Numbered from the stretch's first letter, positions 1 through 7,616 are shown. The stretch is 33,702 nucleotides of DNA from Pseudomonas sp. Irchel s3h17 (GCF_900187505.1 NZ_FYDL01000027.1:1-33702); one strand, 5' to 3'. The notes: a model not told the origin generated them from the sequence alone. Numbers and translations: made by a program.

Positions 1-127
1 TACGGGGCAGTTGGAAGGTATCAACAATCGAATCAAGGTCATCAAGCGGATGGCGTACGGTTATCGGGATAGCGAATTCTTTTTCATGAAGATAAAGAGC
101 GTTTTTCCCGGTAATCCGTGAAGAACC
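1..127 (+). mobile_element. ISL3-like insertion sequence, 3' end (transposase C-terminus)
   Basis: Positions 2-121 encode the last 39 residues of a transposase with the NNRIKVIKRMAYGYRD motif typical of ISL3-family DDE enzymes, ending at TGA 119-121. The terminal sequence runs to position 127 (ends GAAGAACC), where similarity to the inverted copy at the right edge of the window stops sharply. I take that point as the IS end. The rest of the element lies left of the window. Positions 128-288 hold no gene that I can support. Family assignment rests on a short C-terminal motif, so it is probable rather than certain. Confidence 0.75.
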
Positions 128-288
128 AAATTTTTGCGGTAAGGACATTCCGTAGCAGAGGGGATTCATTGCAGGGGTCAAGAAACAAGCTAGCGTGGAT
201 AGATCGAACGGATGATGGGGATCAATCCATCCACGGCAGGCTGTAAAGCAACTCAGACGTCCTTGCCCGAGCCGTATAGCGGGGTCAA

Positions 289-1620
289 TCAAAACTTCGC
301 TTCAGCATCCAGTTGCAGGGTGTTGATGTCCGAATCTTTCTTGTTGGTGCTGGCGTTGGTGTAGTCAGAGTTAGCCATGAAGTACGTGGCGCCGAGGGTG
401 AAGTTCTTGTCCAACTCGTAGCTCGCTTTCAACTTGCTGCCGCGCGAACCGGTGTAACCGTTGGCGAAGTCAGAGTCGGTGAAGGCGCCGACCACCGCGT
501 TACGTTGTACATCACGGTAGTTGTAGTCCACTGCCACGCCATAGACCTTGGTCTTGACGCCGGCCAACCAAGCAGTGTCCTGGTCATTGCTGGCTTCGGT
601 GTTATTGACGTACTGACCGTAGACCGACAGCGGCATTGGCAGACCGCCAATGTCCAGCTGACCGAAACCTTCGTACAAGTTGAATTCTTCGCCCGGGCTG
701 TTGCCATTGACGGCCAGTGCACACGGTGCAGTGGTGGTGCCGGAGGTAGGGCAAGCGCTGTCTTCATCGTTGTCGTAGGCGTAGAGACTGCCGCCCAAGG
801 TCATTTTCAGGTTGTCAGTGAGAGCGAAGCGCCCACCCAGCTGGCCGGCGTACAGACGTAGGTCGTTTTTGAACTGCATGCCTTCGCCGTCGACGTTGTC
901 CTTGAGGGTGTAGTGACCGGTGCTACCAAACAGCTCAGCGCTACCGCTCAGCGGGTACTTGTAAGTCACTGCCAGACCTTCCGGGTTGATGTCGCTATCC
1001 CAGATGATGTCGCCCATGCTCACCCATTGTTGCGGCATCTTGCCGCCAACGAGGTGCAGGTTCTTGATGGCGTCCGGGTGGTAGTCGATGTAACCCAGGT
1101 CCAGCCAGATCGACTTCTTGTCGAAGTAGTTGTTCAGGTCCTGGTTGGTGGAGCGAGCGTCGTCGCTGCTGCCGGTGGCGATACGGATACCGGTGTCGAC
1201 TTGCGGGTTGATTTCGCTGTAGGCACCCAGGCGGGCACGAATACGCTGACGGTTCTGGTCTTTGTTGTTGGGCGCGTCGTTGTTCTCGATAGATTCCTGA
1301 CGGAAACGCATGTCGCCCTTGAATTGGGTCTTGGCAGCCCACGCCAGTTTCTGGTCGAAGGTGCTCAGTTCCGCGGTTTTCTTCGCCGTTGCTGCAATCT
1401 GCTCGCTGGTCTCTTGTTGAGCTTGACGGGCGATTTGCTGGTCTTTCTGTTCCTTGGTCAGCTCGGCTTGCAGCTCGCCGTACTGTGCATCGGTAATTGA
1501 GCCGTTAGCCTTGAGCATGTCGAGCAGTTTGGCGTCGACTGCGGCGCTGGCCGGAACGCTCATGGTCAGCAATAGCGCGCCACACAGGGCCGCCGCAGTT
1601 TTCGTGGAAACAAGACGCAT
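289..1620 (-). CDS. putative outer-membrane porin
   Basis: 443-residue protein with a clear signal peptide (positive start, hydrophobic core, cleavage near ASA-A at residue 26). A short helical, coiled-coil-like region follows (about residues 50-85, rich in Q, E, K and A). The rest is a long beta-rich domain of alternating residues that ends in Phe, the usual last residue of outer-membrane barrels. It resembles the 'putative porin' family of pseudomonads (Porin_5 type). The substrate cannot be read from the sequence. A GGAG ribosome-binding site lies 6-7 bases before ATG 1620, and the upstream DNA to about 1745 is AT-rich and suits a promoter. The gene points toward the IS end and has no operon partner here. 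Confidence 0.85.
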   Translation of the reverse strand: MRLVSTKTAAALCGALLLTMSVPASAAVDAKLLDMLKANGSITDAQYGELQAELTKEQKDQQIARQAQQETSEQIAATAKKTAELSTFDQKLAWAAKTQFKGDMRFRQESIENNDAPNNKDQNRQRIRARLGAYSEINPQVDTGIRIATGSSDDARSTNQDLNNYFDKKSIWLDLGYIDYHPDAIKNLHLVGGKMPQQWVSMGDIIWDSDINPEGLAVTYKYPLSGSAELFGSTGHYTLKDNVDGEGMQFKNDLRLYAGQLGGRFALTDNLKMTLGGSLYAYDNDEDSACPTSGTTTAPCALAVNGNSPGEEFNLYEGFGQLDIGGLPMPLSVYGQYVNNTEASNDQDTAWLAGVKTKVYGVAVDYNYRDVQRNAVVGAFTDSDFANGYTGSRGSKLKASYELDKNFTLGATYFMANSDYTNASTNKKDSDINTLQLDAEAKF

Positions 1621-1796
1621 ATCAATCTCCGAAGATGAGAGTGGAAGAGCTAGTCATCCAAGGCAAAACCGACCATTAATGGACGTGAAACCGTTGCCAT
1701 GTATAACCATTAGAAATAACAACGTGCGCAAGTATCGTTATTAATTATGACAATATGACGGTAAATTGACGTTTTTTATGGCCATACAAAGGCTGT

Positions 1797-1978
1797 TTGA
1801 ACACTCTCTTCAGAGACCTGACGGCGAAACCCGAGTGGGCAGAGCAAACAGGGCCGCACACGGCCGGTGCCATCGCCCACATCCTCGAACGCAGGATCCA
1901 CCTGCACCAACCGCGCTTGATGGAAGAACTGGGCCTGACCCACGGCGGCGACCGCTTCGAGAAACTGATGGTTGTTAT
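1797..1978 (+). pseudogene. unrecognised reading-frame remnant
   Basis: An open stretch here has protein-like composition (about 60 residues, including WAEQTGPHTAGAI and RFEKLM), but I do not recognise the family. The frame can only start at TTG 1797 and has no convincing ribosome-binding site. Coding character ends where an IS21 istB fragment begins in the next few bases. The likeliest reading is the 5' part of a gene cut by an IS21 insertion and later deletion. It could also be a short functional ORF ending at 1997. Confidence 0.35.
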
Positions 1979-2157
1979 GCCAAGGCAGATCTGTTGATCC
2001 TCGATCAATTGGAGTCTGCGCGCCGTTTACCGCTCCGCAACGACGCGACTTGCTGGAACTACTCGACGACCGCTATGGGCACCGCTCGACGCCGGTGACT
2101 AGCCAGATGCTGGTGGACAAATGGCAGGCGCTGATCGGCGAGCGGCGCGAGCCAGGC
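1979..2157 (+). pseudogene. istB: IS21-family istB helper ATPase, internal fragment
   Basis: The translation gives AKADLLILDQL, the Walker-B-like strand of IstB ATPases. After a frameshift near 2030 it continues as APQRRDLLELLDDRYGHRST, then PVTSQ and VDKWQALIGE, the conserved IstB segment with its sensor region. The N-terminal half with the P-loop, the C-terminus and the partner istA are all absent. The fragment is about 60 codons of a protein of about 250, so it is a dead relic of an IS21 element. It marks this spot as a past insertion site. Confidence 0.8.
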
Positions 2158-2261
2158 AGCTTCTTGAAGGACCTCCCGCGAAGTAAACGCTCTTACGAGC
2201 TGAGGACTGCCATTCAGGCGGCAAGGGGTTGCCGTGATTCACGGGTTGAAGGATGGTAGAA

Positions 2262-2333
2262 ATGAAAATTCGGGTGAAGCGCTGGAGGCTGCAGAACACA
2301 AGGCCTGCAAGCCTATTCAAGAATCAACCATAG
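2262..2333 (+). CDS. small basic ORF (23 aa), first member of a repeated pair
   Basis: ATG 2262 opens a 23-codon frame rich in Arg and Lys that ends KNQP before TAG. A weak GGA lies about 9 bases upstream. The last 69 bases are related to 2459-2527. There is no known family and coding is uncertain. It may be phage debris or simply part of a DNA repeat. Confidence 0.2.
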   Translation: MKIRVKRWRLQNTRPASLFKNQP

Positions 2334-2343
2334 GGGACGATTC

Positions 2344-2367
2344 AAAACGGCGACCGGGACCGTTTTT
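2344..2367 (+). terminator. possible intrinsic terminator
   Basis: AAAACGG (2344-2350) pairs with CCGTTTT (2360-2366) around a 9-base loop, and the run of five T at 2363-2367 closes it. It lies just after the first small repeat ORF and could end a plus-strand transcript. Confidence 0.4.
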
Positions 2368-2470
2368 AACGTCCTGCCGAAGCTCCCCTGTTCGGTCACG
2401 GCTCAGGTAGACCGGAAGGGCTTTTCCCTCATTAACGGATTGACCGGCTTTAGATCGGGAGATTCTGGTA

Positions 2471-2527
2471 ATGCCCTGCAAGCCACGCCGCGTAAGGGCT
2501 GCAAGGCCCTTCAAGAATCAACCATAG
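2471..2527 (+). CDS. small basic ORF (18 aa), second member of the repeated pair
   Basis: ATG 2471 has GGGAG about 9 bases upstream. The peptide is Arg/Lys-rich, contains two Cys-Lys/Arg-rich stretches and ends in FKNQP, like the ORF at 2262. No function is known. Another short frame follows at 2543-2596 (17 aa, starting MKKAQS), equally uncertain. Confidence 0.2.
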   Translation: MPCKPRRVRAARPFKNQP

Positions 2528-2663
2528 TCGAGGATTTAAAACATGAAAAAAGCCCAGTCCCTGCCTTCATCTCACCCTTACCGAACGAACAGCTAGTCGC
2601 GATACGTACGCCTCCGTCCCTGCCTGCATACACTTTTTTAAAGTGGCGTATCAGGAGTGCGTA

Positions 2664-2960
2664 ATGAGTGAATTCATTTTGAGTGAAGTCGACTTTCAGT
2701 AGATGGTGATGGCCGATCAGGGAAAGGTGGTGACCACTTCACTGCGCGTTGCAGCCTACTTCGGCAGGGCGCACAAGGCTGTGTTACGCAAGATTGCCAA
2801 CATGAAGTGCTCGTCCGAATTCAACCGGCGCAATTTTGCGCTCGTTGAATACCTGGATGCGAAGGGTGAGCAACGCCCCATGCGGTTTAATTGTGACCAT
2901 GGCTCACGTTTAAACCGTCCGGCCCGAAGTGAGATGCCGTCACTTCCCCTTCAGTTTTGA
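2664..2960 (+). pseudogene. rha: prophage Rha-family regulatory protein, broken
   Basis: ATG 2664 has a good AGGAG site, but codon 13 is an in-frame TAG (2700-2702). After it the frame reads KVVTTSLRVAAYFGR, HKAVLRKI, and EFNRRNFALVEYLDAKGEQRP. This is the N-terminal core of the phage Rha family (pRha), whose overexpression is known to interfere with growth of some phages in integration-host-factor-negative hosts. Similarity ends near 2885, and the remainder to the stop at 2960 is unrelated sequence. The early stop plus loss of the C-terminal half make this a relic. It is evidence of a former prophage in this interval. Confidence 0.75.
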
Positions 2961-3565
2961 CAAGGGTGTCCTCCCTCAAAACGACAACCCCGTCACCACG
3001 TCCGTCGGGGATTGGCAGAGCAAAAAACAGCATCGCCTCGACAAATGCGGGACCGACTGTGCAGCGTTTTGGTCTCGGTGAGACGATGTAGTCTCACTGC
3101 ATAGCTCTTCAGTCTGGCTGTTTCTGTTCCCCAAAAAAAACACTGGGGTACAAGTTCCCCCGCTCAAGTCCCGGAAACATTGGCTGTTTCCACTGTTCCC
3201 CCGTTCCCCCGTTTTTTGAAACCAGTCACACATTGGATGACGGGCAAAAGCGTAGAGGGAAGCAATCAGTCTCCTGTCTGGTCTACTCGATCACATGCCT
3301 CCGACCATGGCCGGTACCGACTCGCCAAAAGTGGCTAGTCGCCCTCGCCCCCGCCTGGTGGCCGTTAACCACGGGGAGCGGGAAAGTGGTCGAGGTGAGC
3401 ATTCCCTACTCGCATGACGGCCAAGCGTCTGTGAGGATTGACGGCCAGACAGTTTGAACAGCCCAAGCCAGCACCCCTAGCCGTCGCTGGCTTGAGTTGA
3501 TGTGTAAGGTTGGGACGTAATCCGCGACACATTTTCATTATTCGCAAAACGTGTCGCGGCACGAA
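2961..3565. other. degenerate prophage/island remnant, no intact gene
   Basis: No recognisable gene. The stretch contains several GTTCCCC motifs (3125-3215) and an open frame at 3233-3457 whose product I cannot place and which may be chance. It lies between the rha relic and the tRNA-Arg(CCT), the usual position for leftover prophage DNA next to a tRNA attachment site. No integrase is left, and I could not find a duplicate of the tRNA 3' end in the window. Confidence 0.4.
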
Positions 3566-3601
3566 AAAGGCCCCGCCAGAGCAATTCTGTGCGGGGCCTT
3601 T
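3566..3601. terminator. strong bidirectional hairpin terminator
   Basis: The arms AAAGGCCCCGC (3566-3576) and GCGGGGCCTTT (3591-3601) pair perfectly over 11 bp, with A-rich and T-rich flanks on both strands. On the minus strand it follows the tRNA-Arg(CCT) and could end that transcript. On the plus strand it could end the prophage remnant. Confidence 0.7.
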
Positions 3602-3678
3602 CGTTTGCTGCTGCACCCACCCTGCACCCACCGTATCTGGTGCGTCTTTTCAGAATCTGGCTAAGTGCTTGATTTATA

Positions 3679-3755
3679 TGGTGTCCCAGGGCAGGTTCGA
3701 ACTGCCAACCTTCCCCTTAGGAGGGGGATGCTCTATCCAATTGAGCTACTGAGAC
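3679..3755 (-). tRNA. tRNA-Arg (anticodon CCT)
   Basis: 77-base cloverleaf. The acceptor arm GTCTCAG pairs with CTGGGAC (one G-U pair), followed by discriminator A and an encoded CCA at 3679-3681. The anticodon loop CTCCTAA gives CCT (reads AGG), and the T-loop is TTCGAAC. tRNA-Arg(CCT) genes are common integration sites for phages and islands, which fits the broken prophage sequence on its 3' side. Confidence 0.95.
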
Positions 3756-3908
3756 ACTGGCCGGCCGCAAGGACATGCGGCGCGATGGACGGCGAGCATG
3801 TTAACGGGCAACCCCGGGTTTGTCATGTCGTCTGTGGGGCTTTTTAAGTGTAGGCAATCACGTCCGCCCGACAATCCCCGGATAGCGACACAACGCCTGC
3901 CCCTCCAT

Positions 3909-4493
3909 TCACGCCTGCAACTGTGTTTCGTGGATACCTTCGTGCCTCAACAGGTCGAGCAAGCGGCTCACCCCCGACGACAACTCACCGGAGTTATCCA
4001 GCAGGAATATGCCTTTCGCCTGGTCCTCGTCGGCACGACTGGCGAACAGGGCATTACGCTCAAGCCGGGCCTCGATCTCCATCGCACTTTCACGCCCTCG
4101 CCGCTCAAGGCGCCTGCGCAAAACCTCGGAGCTGACGGTCAACAGAATGGGGATCAGCGTCGGATAGCGCACCCTGGCTTGTTGTAAATGCCCCCTTGAA
4201 CCATTGACCAGCACGTGACGCCCTTCAGCCAGCCATTGATCAATCTGCACGGGGATACCGTAATCCAACCCGTTGGCGTACCAGCTCAGTGCAAAGCCCC
4301 CCTGGCTCGCCAGCTCGGCGAAAGCCTGGGGGGTAACGCCAATGGCCTCCTCTCCGACCGACTCGGCCGACCGGGTAATCACCCTGCGCGCCACGAGACA
4401 ATCCAGGCGTGCCAGAGCATCGCGAGCCGCGTCGATCAGGCTGTCCTTGCCAGCCCCCGACGGCCCCATCAGATAAATCAGTCTGCCACCCAT
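3909..4493 (-). CDS. phnN: ribose 1,5-bisphosphate phosphokinase PhnN
   Basis: 194-residue kinase that turns ribose 1,5-bisphosphate into PRPP, the last step of the carbon-phosphorus lyase pathway for phosphonates. The P-loop GPSGAGKDS lies at residues 10-18, and the rest matches the guanylate-kinase-like fold (RVITRS, then YANGLDYGIP, then the RRR-rich lid RLERRGRE). I chose ATG 4493 over ATG 4511 because GGAGAGG precedes it and because the N-terminus MGGRLIYLMGPSG then lines up with E. coli PhnN (185 aa). No other phn gene is in the window, so here the gene stands alone between amrZ and a tRNA. Confidence 0.9.
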   Translation of the reverse strand: MGGRLIYLMGPSGAGKDSLIDAARDALARLDCLVARRVITRSAESVGEEAIGVTPQAFAELASQGGFALSWYANGLDYGIPVQIDQWLAEGRHVLVNGSRGHLQQARVRYPTLIPILLTVSSEVLRRRLERRGRESAMEIEARLERNALFASRADEDQAKGIFLLDNSGELSSGVSRLLDLLRHEGIHETQLQA

Positions 4494-4845
4494 GCCGCCC
4501 TCTCCCCCCATTACCTGCCCACCCTAGCAAATCGGCTACATGCCACTATTCTGTATAAGGCAAGGAACAAAGTACGAACCCGCCTGTCAGGTAAAAGGAT
4601 GCGATCAGTCATTCGAATGGCTTGAGTGTTTTCAAACCAGTCCGCATTTCTGATAATAGGTGCTGGCATAATGCCTGCCACCGGTTCAATATTTGTCACA
4701 GAATTGGCGCCAAGGATCTGGCTTATTTGAGGCATGATGCGGGCCTCTTATCAATTCAGGTTGAACATTTGGCGGTCGAGCTTGTCCTACTGACATCCCG
4801 CGGCCAATTCCGAGAACCGCTCCCCTGAACTAACCGGTTAAATAT
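4494..4845. promoter_or_regulatory. divergent promoter region of phnN and amrZ
   Basis: About 350 bp with no gene. Near amrZ, GAACAT (4763-4768), a 16-base spacer and TCCTA (4785-4789) resemble an AlgU (sigma-22) promoter, the type known to drive amrZ in P. aeruginosa. The match to GAACTT-N16-TCTGA is partial. GGCATAAT/GGCATGAT motifs at about 4671 and 4732 could be further promoter or AmrZ autoregulation sites. None is proven by sequence alone. Confidence 0.35.
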
Positions 4846-5172
4846 ATGCGCCCATTGAAACAGGCAATTTATTCCAGCCGTACGGCTGACAAATTCGTCG
4901 TACGCCTGCCAGACGGAATGCGTGAACGCATTGCCGAGGTGGCACGCAACCATCATCGCAGCATGAACTCCGAAATCATCGCGCGACTGGAGCAGAGTCT
5001 TATTCAGGAAGGCGCGCTGGGCGAAGAGCTGAGCATGCGCCTGGACAGCCCCGAGCTGTCATTGCACGAACGCGAACTGCTGCAACGCTTCCGCCAACTG
5101 TCCCACCGCCAGCAAAACGCGCTGGTTTCGCTGATTGCCCATGACGCAGAAATGGCCGCAAATCCAGCCTGA
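4846..5172 (+). CDS. amrZ: ribbon-helix-helix transcription factor AmrZ (AlgZ)
   Basis: 108-residue global regulator of alginate, flagella, twitching, cyclic-di-GMP and iron genes in Pseudomonas. The flexible N-terminal arm is followed by the Arc/MetJ-type ribbon KFVVRLP (residues 16-22). K16, V18 and R20 match the DNA-contacting K18, V20 and R22 of the P. aeruginosa protein, which has two extra residues in the arm. Then come the helices ERIAEVARNHHRSMNSEIIARLEQSL and the tetramerisation tail with SLHERELLQRFRQL. It is a single gene followed by a strong terminator. The ATG has only a weak purine-rich site upstream. Confidence 0.95.
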   Translation: MRPLKQAIYSSRTADKFVVRLPDGMRERIAEVARNHHRSMNSEIIARLEQSLIQEGALGEELSMRLDSPELSLHERELLQRFRQLSHRQQNALVSLIAHDAEMAANPA

Positions 5173-5189
5173 TTCCTTCCCGAAAGTTC

Positions 5190-5220
5190 AAGCCAGCCAT
5201 CCATGGGCTGGCTTTTTTTT
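5190..5220 (+). terminator. amrZ intrinsic terminator
   Basis: AAGCCAGCC (5190-5198) and GGCTGGCTT (5206-5214) form a perfect 9-bp stem with a 7-base loop, running into eight T. It lies 18 bases after the amrZ stop codon. Confidence 0.9.
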
Positions 5221-5341
5221 GCCTGGCGTTCAGGCACACGCCTGCTCGACGGCACGCTCAGTCACCATCGGCTTCAGGTTTATCCAGGAAAAATTGAAGG
5301 TGCGCGACCCGCTCATTCAAGCAGGGTCACGCCTCAATGAC

Positions 5342-6784
5342 TCAGAGCAGGAAAATCGTCGCCAGTCCGAGGAAGATAAAGAAACCGCCACTGTCGGTCA
5401 CCGCCGTGATCATCACACTGGCGCCCATGGCAGGATCGCGCCCCAGGCGCACCAGGGTCATCGGGATCAAGACCCCCATCAATGCCGCCAGCAACAGGTT
5501 GAGCGTCATGGCGGCCGTCATCACCACCCCCAGCGACCAGCTGCCATAAAGCAGGTAAGCCACCACGCCAATAACGCCTCCCCAGACCAGGCCGTTGATC
5601 AAGCCTACCGCCAACTCCTTGCGCATCAGGCGCGAGGTATTGCCAGTGCTGACCTGATCAAGCGCCATGGCGCGGACGATCATGGTGATGGTCTGGTTGC
5701 CCGAGTTACCGCCAATGCCCGCCACGATCGGCATCAATGCCGCCAGGGCCACCAGCTTCTCGATAGAACCTTCAAACAGCCCGATCACCCGCGAGGCAAT
5801 GAACGCCGTGATCAGGTTGACCGCCAGCCACGCCCAACGGTTACGCAAAGACTTCCAGACCGAGGCGAAGATATCTTCTTCTTCGCGCAGACCCGCCATG
5901 TTGAGCACTTCGGTTTCGCTCTCTTCACGGATCAGGTCGACCATTTCATCGATGGTCAAACGACCAATCAACTTGTTGTTCTTGTCGACCACCGGGGCCG
6001 AAATCAGGTCATAACGCTCAAAGGCCTGGGCGGCGTCATAGGCGTCTTCATCCGGGTGAAAGCTCACCGGATCGCTGGCCATGACCTCCGCAACCTGCTT
6101 GTCGGGATCGTTGACCAGCAGTCGCTTGATCGGCAGGACGCCCTTGAGCACGCCGTCATAGTCCACCACGAACAGCTTGTCGGTATGGCCCGGCAGCTCT
6201 TTGAGGCGACGCAGGTAACGCAGGACCACTTCAAGGCTGACATCCTCACGGATCGTCACCATCTCGAAGTCCATCAAGGCGCCGACCTGTTCCTCGTCAT
6301 AGGACAACGCGGAGCGGACACGCTCACGCTGTTGGCCATCGAGGGCTTCCATCAGCTCGTGGACGACGTCTCGCGGCAGCTCGGGGGCCAGGTCAGCAAG
6401 TTCGTCGGCGTCCATCTCCTTGGCGGCTGCCAGGAGCTCGTGATCGTCCATGTCGGCGATCAGGGTTTCACGAACGGAGTCGGAGACTTCAAGCAGGATG
6501 TCGCCGTCACGCTCGGCCTGGACCAACTGCCAGACCGTCAGGCGGTCGACGAGCGGAAGCGCTTCAAGGATGTAGGCAACGTCGGCGGAGTGCAGATCAT
6601 CGAGCTTGCGTTGCAACTCGACGAGGTTCTGCCGGTGGACCAGGTTCTCGACCCGATCGTGATGAGCACCTTCCTGACGGTGAGTCAGGTCTTCGACCAC
6701 CCGCTGGCGATGCAGCAGCTCAACGACTTGAGCAAGGCGGTCCTGCAAGCTTTCTTGCGTTTTCTTTACTTCAACTTCAGTCAT
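5342..6784 (-). CDS. mgtE: magnesium transporter MgtE
   Basis: 480-residue inner-membrane Mg2+ channel. In order: a cytosolic N domain of helical repeats (about residues 30-160), a CBS pair (about 165-300, ending in KLIGRLTIDEMVDLI), the plug helix, and five transmembrane helices (about 315-480) with the family signature PIVAGIGGNSGNQT. The acidic N/CBS region binds Mg2+ and closes the pore when Mg2+ is high. In P. aeruginosa MgtE also affects type III secretion through the Rsm system. I chose ATG 6784, which has GGAG 7 bases upstream, over an in-frame start at 6814. It stands alone and has an unusual leader (see 6825-6913). Confidence 0.95.
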   Translation of the reverse strand: MTEVEVKKTQESLQDRLAQVVELLHRQRVVEDLTHRQEGAHHDRVENLVHRQNLVELQRKLDDLHSADVAYILEALPLVDRLTVWQLVQAERDGDILLEVSDSVRETLIADMDDHELLAAAKEMDADELADLAPELPRDVVHELMEALDGQQRERVRSALSYDEEQVGALMDFEMVTIREDVSLEVVLRYLRRLKELPGHTDKLFVVDYDGVLKGVLPIKRLLVNDPDKQVAEVMASDPVSFHPDEDAYDAAQAFERYDLISAPVVDKNNKLIGRLTIDEMVDLIREESETEVLNMAGLREEEDIFASVWKSLRNRWAWLAVNLITAFIASRVIGLFEGSIEKLVALAALMPIVAGIGGNSGNQTITMIVRAMALDQVSTGNTSRLMRKELAVGLINGLVWGGVIGVVAYLLYGSWSLGVVMTAAMTLNLLLAALMGVLIPMTLVRLGRDPAMGASVMITAVTDSGGFFIFLGLATIFLL

Positions 6785-6824
6785 AGGCGAACTCCACTCC
6801 CAGCAGCGGGGCACGCCGGAAGGA

Positions 6825-6884
6825 TCAATCAGTCAATTCATGATTGGTAAAACGAGATAGTGAGTAACTACTGGGTAAGTCCAT
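6825..6884 (-). CDS. possible 19-aa leader peptide upstream of mgtE
   Basis: ATG 6884 to TGA 6825 encodes 19 residues (starts MDLPSSYSLSRF) between the leader hairpin at 6899-6913 and the mgtE start. The ribosome-binding site is weak (GGA 8 bases before). Short leader ORFs control Mg2+ transporters in enterobacteria (mgtL), but this peptide is not similar to MgtL. Translation is not shown. Confidence 0.25.
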   Translation of the reverse strand: MDLPSSYSLSRFTNHELTD

Positions 6885-6894
6885 GGAGGTAATC

Positions 6895-6913
6895 CAAAAG
6901 CCCCGACGGGGCT
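6895..6913 (-). terminator. intrinsic-terminator-like hairpin in the mgtE leader
   Basis: On the minus strand AGCCCC, loop GTC and GGGGCT (6913-6899) are followed by TTTT. It lies 115 bases before the mgtE start and just after a possible -10 element (TATCAT near 6925-6930), so it would sit in the transcribed leader and could act as an attenuator. It could instead end a transcript coming from the tRNA side. Confidence 0.5.
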
Positions 6914-6934
6914 GACGGGCGCAATGATACACCG

Positions 6935-7284
6935 CTTGGCGTTTTTAAACGTTAAAAAATCCAGCCCAGAACAAGCGCTTGCGAGATAAACCTGAGCACT
7001 CTCCACACCTGTGAAACTGCGACGACCCTTTCCGAAAAGAAAACACACCCGCACCGAAAAATCTCGCTGCACCCCTCAGACTAGACCGCCCAGAAGACAG
7101 AACGTCGCGAAGAGGCCATCCATCAATGAGTATTTTTTGACGTGAGCCTGCGGGACGCAGAAAGCGTAGCCGGGACACTGGACAAGACGAGCAGGCGAGA
7201 CTGGCACTACAGAGGAAAAGGAACCCGGAACGCACAGACCGCGCTCAACGAGAAAGGATCTGCAAAAGCCAAATCCCGGACAGC
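6935..7284. other. gene-free interval with clustered GGA motifs on the plus strand
   Basis: I see no protein gene. On the plus strand, positions 7153-7280 hold eight GGA triplets (7153, 7173, 7180, 7214, 7220, 7227, 7256, 7278), and the run ends at the bidirectional terminator 7285-7313. GGA is the core of RsmA-binding sites. No GacA upstream element or clear promoter is visible, so an Rsm-type small RNA is only a guess. Confidence 0.2.
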
Positions 7285-7313
7285 AAAAAGCCCGCGTTAG
7301 ACGCAGGCTTTTT
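7285..7313. terminator. terminator of the tRNA operon (bidirectional)
   Basis: Arms 7285-7297 and 7301-7313 (AAAAAGCC-GCGT with ACGC-GGCTTTTT, one internal mismatch) enclose a 3-base loop, with A/T runs on both sides. It lies 7 bases beyond the CCA end of the last tRNA-Arg. Confidence 0.85.
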
Positions 7314-7319
7314 GGTGTT

Positions 7320-7396
7320 TGGTGCACTCGACAGGATTCGAACCTGTGACCGCTCGGTTCGTAGCCGAGTACTCTATCCAGCTGAGCTACGAGTGC
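7320..7396 (-). tRNA. tRNA-Arg (anticodon ACG), copy 3 in transcription order
   Basis: 77 bases. Acceptor GCACTCG pairs with CGAGTGC, CCA is encoded at 7320-7322, and the anticodon loop CTACGAA gives ACG (reads CGN after conversion of A34 to inosine). It is the last tRNA before the terminator. Confidence 0.97.
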
Positions 7397-7467
7397 ATGT
7401 GTACTTTTAGACCAGATCACAACTGGTTGAAGCCGGGTTACCTGCATGACTGCAAACAACCTTTAAA

Positions 7468-7544
7468 TGGTGCACTCGACAGGATTCGAACCTGTGACCG
7501 CTCGGTTCGTAGCCGAGTACTCTATCCAGCTGAGCTACGAGTGC
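7468..7544 (-). tRNA. tRNA-Arg (anticodon ACG), copy 2
   Basis: Identical to its two neighbours through all 77 bases, with encoded CCA at 7468-7470. It is expected to be processed from one precursor with tRNA-Ser and the other tRNA-Arg copies. Confidence 0.97.
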
Positions 7545-7616
7545 ATATGTGCTTTTAAACCAGATCACAACTGATTGAAACAAGGCTGCCTGCATGACTG
7601 CAAACAACCCTTTAAA

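Larger units (their letters stand above)
2265..2527 (+). repeat. diverged direct repeat pair, about 69 bp each
   Basis: Copy 1 is about 2265-2333 and copy 2 about 2459-2527. Their last 29 bases (2305-2333 and 2499-2527) differ at only three positions, and the 40 bases before them are more diverged. Both copies keep the same reading frame, ending in FKNQP and then TAG. The repeat lies between the istB relic and the rha remnant, inside a stretch of about 500 bp (2158-2663) that has no recognised gene. Confidence 0.6.

Noticed and set aside
2976..3233. 85-codon minus-strand frame in the prophage remnant
   Set aside because: Composition is Cys/Ser-rich with no motif. It is probably chance.
3233..3457. 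74-codon ORF before the tRNA-Arg(CCT)
   Set aside because: No recognisable family, no good ribosome-binding site and poor composition. Kept only as part of the remnant region.
5135..6850. 571-codon plus-strand open frame
   Set aside because: It lies opposite mgtE. The translation is Gln/His/Arg-rich with no family motif, as expected for the complement of a high-GC gene.
6785..6930. M-box riboswitch before mgtE
   Set aside because: The leader is too short and lacks the conserved M-box core. Only a simple hairpin and a short ORF are visible.
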